A stretch of 17,861 nucleotides of DNA. Origin: Sanchytrium tribonematis (taxonomy: Eukaryota; Sanchytriomycota; Sanchytriomycetes; Sanchytriales; Sanchytriaceae). The notes under the pieces are model-generated. The model worked only from the letters and a program-made list of their open reading frames with translations. It was not told where the DNA came from and ran no database searches. Location: positions 1 through 17,861 of the forward strand of contig JADGIG010000120.1 in NCBI GenBank assembly GCA_018985235.1, given 5' to 3'. The position numbers and the translations under genes are program-made. Positions 14,746 through 17,861 of this stretch are shown here, piece after piece (position 1 is the first letter of the stretch; the number at the start of each line of letters is the position of its first letter).

Positions 14746-15744
14746 ATGAAAATCGAATTACATACTGGCAAGAAACTGGATCATCCTGATGATATTAAAG
14801 ACATTCGTGATAAATTAAAAGATGCACAACATTTATCTCTTCAAGGTAATTCACTCAGCGTCGTGGTTTGTGAAATATTGGGTGCAGATTTGCATCAATT
14901 GTCTCATTTAGACATTCATGACTGTTTTACAGGCAGATTAAAAGCAGATGTACCTATATCTATGGACCATCTATTCCGAAATTGTCTCAATTTACAATAT
15001 TTGGATGTAGGCCATAATGCGTTGTCTGCGTTGGGTGCCAAACATTTAGCCATTTTTCTACAAGATTCTCATTTAAATACACTATTATTAAATAATACAG
15101 GTATTGGTATTGAGGGCGTCAAGCATTTATCAAAAGGACTCGAGAAATACTGTCAAAATCATCCTAATGGACCTCCTTTAATTCGATTTGAATGCGGTAG
15201 AAATAGATTAGAGACTGGCAGTCAATATTTAGTGACTGAATTAGAGAAATGCATAAATTTGAAAGTATTAAGATTGCATCAAAATGGAATACGACCAGAA
15301 TCCATTAAAATATTGAGCCATACTTTAAGAGGTAGTTCAGCTGAAACAGGATGCAAAAAATTGGAAATATTAGATTTGCAAGATAATTCATTCATGTGGG
15401 AGGGATCAGAAGCATTTGCTGATCAATTATTGCCTAATCTCAAGCAATTAAAAGAATTAAATATTGGAGAATGTTTAACAAAAGATAAAGGGGGTTGCTA
15501 TATTTTACAGCAAATCGTGAAATTAAAGGAATTACAAGTCGTTGATATGACATATAATGAACTAAACATGAAGTCATTGGGATTTATTAATGGAAATGTG
15601 GAATATTTCAAAGAGAGGGAGATTAAATTGAATGGAAATGTTTTTGACGGTGAAGGAGAATTGGCTTTGAAATTGATGGATCTCATTAAAACAGATGAAT
15701 GGGATGATTTGGAAGAACCAGATTCAGATGAAGATGGTGAATAA
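14746..15744 (+). CDS. RNA1: Ran GTPase-activating protein (Rna1/RanGAP)
   Basis: 332 residues, built of LRR_RI-type leucine-rich repeats (about 25-300) followed by an acidic tail (DEWDDLEEPDSDEDGE). RanGAP converts RanGTP to RanGDP in the cytoplasm and so drives nuclear transport. Diagnostic pieces: DCFTGRLKADVPISM (residues 59-73; R64 corresponds to the conserved Arg of the Rna1 TGR loop), NLQYLDVGHNALSALG, LLLNNTGIGIEGV, PPLIRFECGRNRLETGS and LHQNGIRPESI. These are the most conserved Rna1 segments, and the C-terminal acidic tail is also typical. The length is slightly short of yeast Rna1 (about 400). No SUMO-targeted vertebrate C-terminal domain is present, as in fungi. The stop lies inside AATAAA. 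It is divergent from RapGAP; 87 bp separate it from the downstream acyltransferase. Confidence 0.95.
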   Translation: MKIELHTGKKLDHPDDIKDIRDKLKDAQHLSLQGNSLSVVVCEILGADLHQLSHLDIHDCFTGRLKADVPISMDHLFRNCLNLQYLDVGHNALSALGAKHLAIFLQDSHLNTLLLNNTGIGIEGVKHLSKGLEKYCQNHPNGPPLIRFECGRNRLETGSQYLVTELEKCINLKVLRLHQNGIRPESIKILSHTLRGSSAETGCKKLEILDLQDNSFMWEGSEAFADQLLPNLKQLKELNIGECLTKDKGGCYILQQIVKLKELQVVDMTYNELNMKSLGFINGNVEYFKEREIKLNGNVFDGEGELALKLMDLIKTDEWDDLEEPDSDEDGE

Positions 15745-15745
15745 A
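15740..15745 (+). terminator. Poly(A) signal overlapping stop of RanGAP
   Basis: AATAAA contains the TAA stop (15742-15744). Confidence 0.75.
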
Positions 15746-15831
15746 TATGATTATTTCAGGGAATGGGCAATTTCAATGAAAATCCGTACAAAAAACAACT
15801 CTGAAACACCAAACTTTTACCCTTTTTAAAA

Positions 15832-16858
15832 ATGATTTCTAAACTCAAATTAGTTGTGATTTTAGTATTTCTGACCATCCACGCTACCACATTACACGTA
15901 TTTATCCAAATACCCGCGTATATCTTCATCAAATTGAACCCACTTATTAAAAACAAACAAATATACACTATTTGTAGCCAGCAAGCATTAATTGCATGGG
16001 GACATGTCAGCGTGATTATTATGCAATATTGTTTACCAGTCACACTCGTACTATCTGGACTATCCAAATTTCCACGTGAAAATGCGATTGTTATTTCAAA
16101 TCATTTAACTTATGCAGACTGGTTATTTTTATGGATGATTGCTCATTATAACAATAGATTAGCAGGTATCAAGATAATTTTAAAAGAATCACCCAAATAT
16201 GTCCCAATATTCGGATCTGCCATGGTTTTATTCGAATTCATATTTTTAAAAAGAAAATGGGAGCAAGATAAACCAATGCTAGCTCATAAACTACAATCTC
16301 ATGTGAATACCAATGACATGTTCTTGATGATATTCCCAGAAGGCACCATTTTAGCAGATGATACATGCGCAAAATCAAAAGATTTCTGTCTCAAAAATAA
16401 TTTGGTAAATTTCATTTATTTAGAAAGTATCCGACATGACACTCGTACCACGCACAACAGGACTCTCATTTATCACTCAGAATATAGAATATGATGCCAT
16501 TTATGATTTTACAATGGCATTTAAAGATTTAAGCAAGCAAGAATATCCATATCAAAAATATCCACTTTTAAGCATGTTAACCACTTCTAAATACCCTAAA
16601 GAAGTCCATTTTCACTGTAGAAGAATCCCCAAATCAGATATCCCACAACCCATTGATCAATGGCTTTATAAAATATTTGAAGAAAAAGATGAAATGATTC
16701 AAAATTATTTGAAAACTGGTCAATTAAAGCACCCGACTGATGTAGAATATCATGAAACTAGATATAAACCTGCTTTTAAAGAATTTCCCATTCAAATTGC
16801 CTATTTATGGTGTTTGATGGCTTTATTTGCTGGAATTTACTTGAACAATAAATATTAA
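15832..16858 (+). CDS. PlsC-type lysophospholipid acyltransferase, spliced
   Basis: Exon 1 15832-16404, 19-nt intron 16405-16423, exon 2 16424-16858; product 335 residues. It transfers an acyl chain from acyl-CoA to a lysophospholipid at ER membranes (AGPAT3-5/LCLAT1/yeast Cst26 group; exact substrate unknown). There is an N-terminal TM segment (about 5-34). Block I is NHLTYADW (90-97, with catalytic H91 and D96). Block II is IFLKRKWEQD (137-146), block III FPEGT (168-172). After the splice, KVSDMTLVPRTTGL provides block IV (VPRTTG). The downstream DAIYDFTMAF segment and a C-terminal TM (about 312-330) are family-like. Without splicing the frame drifts to a stop at 16494 and block IV is in another frame. 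AATAAA lies inside the codons just before the stop. Confidence 0.93.
16405..16423 (+). other. 19-nt spliceosomal intron in acyltransferase
   Basis: GTAAATTTCATTTATTTAG, phase 0, between TTG (Leu191) and AAA (Lys192). Removal joins CLKNNL to KVSDMTLVPRTTGL, the expected spacing between blocks III and IV. It has the same length, GTAA start and ATTTAG end as the RapGAP intron. Confidence 0.9.
16847..16852 (+). terminator. Poly(A) signal inside the last codons of the acyltransferase
   Basis: AATAAA forms an Asn-Lys codon pair and ends 3 nt before the TAA stop (16856-16858). Confidence 0.6.
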
Positions 16859-17010
16859 ATATTAGAAATAATTCATTCCTCAGAAGATTGTACTTCTTTG
16901 AATATCACGATTTCTTATTTTGCATCTTGAATCATTTGATTTTCAATAGTTTTAGAATGGCACATCGCAAAAAGGCGGAAGAGATTATTTAGTTTGGCTA
17001 AAAGGATATA

Positions 17011-17016
17011 TTTATT
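17011..17016 (-). terminator. Poly(A) signal overlapping stop of LRR gene
   Basis: AATAAA on the minus strand contains the TAA stop (17012-17014). Confidence 0.75.
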
Positions 17017-17861
17017 GAATCTCACGCTGTAATGAACTTCCAATGGTCGATCTGCGTTGTTCTATTCGCTTTCTGACAGGTGGACTTCTAAATAATCTCT
17101 CCAGTCCACACGTAATAGCAATTAAAATGGCCAATGCACTAAATAGGTAGATGAGAATGGTCTGATATGATTGAAGAATGATGGCATTGGTAGATTGATC
17201 AAAATTTGAGATGGTTTGCGAGTAAATGGTAGACGAAGTTACATCAGATGCATTTGTTTCAAAATGGGTAATTGGTTGGGATGGCTTCCTGACGATTCTA
17301 GTGACAATTTCACGGATATTTAAAGATCCTTGAGTCTCATTTAATGTATTGATGGACACCAATGGTATATATGGAGATGAATACTCCTCCCAAGTGTGTG
17401 AATTTGATAAATTGGTAAATCGCACAGATGTCAATTGACTCGTAGAAATACTCAATTGTGGACTTTTAATACATTGAATGTATTCAGAAAGATGTTCGAT
17501 ATTCAAATGATTATGACTTAAATCACATCCACGCAAAGCTGATAATGAAATTGGATTTACAATCAATTCGGTAAATAAATTGTTTTGAATAGTCAATTGT
17601 ATTGGATTTCCTAGGATATTCAATGTACCGTATAGTTGATTATTTTCTAATGCAACATATTTGGTGGATAAAGGGAATATCTTGTCGCTCAAATCGCCTT
17701 TAAACTGGTTATTTTGAATATAAAATTCAATGACTTTTTTTGGAATTCCAATGGATCCAATTAATTGGTTATCACCCAAAGAGATAGCTGTAATTGATTC
17801 AGAATCTAATGGAAATAATCCCGTAAAGTGATTATCTCTTAGCCATGCTGTATTTAATGAT
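17012..17861 (-). CDS. Membrane LRR protein, C-terminal part (cut by window edge)
   Basis: The frame is open from the window edge to the stop, giving 282 residues; the start lies beyond 17861. The N-terminal half is leucine-rich repeats of the plant/fungal extracellular type: LRDNHFTGLFPLDSESITAI, LGDNQLIGSIG, QNNQFKGDLSD, ENNQLYGTLN, LSHNHLN. A Ser/Thr/Asn-rich stalk with possible N-glycosylation sites (for example NLSNS, NETQ, NASD) follows, then one TM helix (TILIYLFSALAILIAITCGL, about 35-55 residues from the C-terminus) and a short basic cytosolic tail (RKRIEQRR...). This is the layout of a type I membrane protein with an LRR ectodomain and no kinase. Adhesion or receptor functions are possible, but none can be assigned. 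Confidence 0.8.
   Translation of the reverse strand, partial: SLNTAWLRDNHFTGLFPLDSESITAISLGDNQLIGSIGIPKKVIEFYIQNNQFKGDLSDKIFPLSTKYVALENNQLYGTLNILGNPIQLTIQNNLFTELIVNPISLSALRGCDLSHNHLNIEHLSEYIQCIKSPQLSISTSQLTSVRFTNLSNSHTWEEYSSPYIPLVSINTLNETQGSLNIREIVTRIVRKPSQPITHFETNASDVTSSTIYSQTISNFDQSTNAIILQSYQTILIYLFSALAILIAITCGLERLFRSPPVRKRIEQRRSTIGSSLQREIQ

Noticed and set aside
16436-16858. A separate 140-residue gene starting MTLVPRTTGL
   Set aside because: Its start is block IV of the acyltransferase family. A 19-nt GT-AG intron joins it in frame to the upstream exon, so it is exon 2, not a gene.
16952-16992. Tiny ORF MAHRKKAEEII between convergent genes, and its motif resembling the one at 14722
   Set aside because: Eleven codons, no family match and no AATAAA in phase. 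The 10-base similarity (GCACATCGCA/ACACGTCGCA) is within chance for this window.
1-17861. CRISPR arrays, tRNA or rRNA genes, bacterial operons
   Set aside because: No direct-repeat/spacer array, no tRNA-like cloverleaf with A/B boxes and no rRNA-like segment was noticed; gene content, introns and AATAAA signals are eukaryotic. I could not run tRNA or RNA-family searches.

Overview
The window is AT-rich nuclear DNA from a eukaryote, most probably a fungus. The strongest clue is a chitin synthase export chaperone (Chs7 family), which is a fungal family. A Ydl/Ybl028c-type (LLPH/DUF2423) nucleolar protein, Rna1/RanGAP, a phenylalanine-pathway prephenate dehydratase and a TKL kinase with Sel1 repeats fit this. 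I cannot place it to phylum; a stathmin-like protein and very dense gene packing suggest an early-diverging lineage, but this is inference.

Layout. Positions 1-2750 are a transposon graveyard: a pogo-like DDE transposase relic (minus strand), a Tc1/mariner relic (minus strand), and a second pogo-like fragment (plus strand), all broken by stops and frameshifts. From 2805 onward genes are packed almost end to end: stathmin-like (-), LLPH-like (-), an unknown basic/acidic protein (+), a small ORF (+), Chs7 (+), a secreted unknown (-), prephenate dehydratase (+), a four-TM protein (+), a 1404-residue HeLo/MLKL-like-kinase-Sel1 protein (-), two further four-TM proteins (+,+), RapGAP (-), RanGAP (+), a PlsC-type acyltransferase (+), and the C-terminal end of a membrane LRR protein (-) cut by the window edge.

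Two things stand out. First, two genes read correctly only if an intron of exactly 19 nt is removed (13736-13754 in RapGAP; 16405-16423 in the acyltransferase). Both begin GTAA, end ATTTAG, and restore family-conserved sequence across the junction. These are close to the smallest spliceosomal introns known. Second, in 12 of 15 genes the canonical poly(A) signal AATAAA overlaps or lies within 3 nt of the stop codon; in one convergent pair a 14-bp palindrome carries both stop codons and both poly(A) signals. This implies almost no 3' UTR.

Functionally the genes are mixed: cell wall (Chs7), amino-acid synthesis, small-GTPase control (RapGAP and RanGAP divergently expressed from a 36-bp gap), phospholipid acylation, ribosome assembly and signalling. 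Three small four-TM paralogues share a TGATTGG (CCAAT) element at the same distance (~54 nt) from their ATGs, suggesting co-regulation. The large kinase has the order four-helix bundle, coil, kinase seen in necroptosis-type MLKL proteins, followed by about 18 Sel1/TPR repeats in two related blocks.
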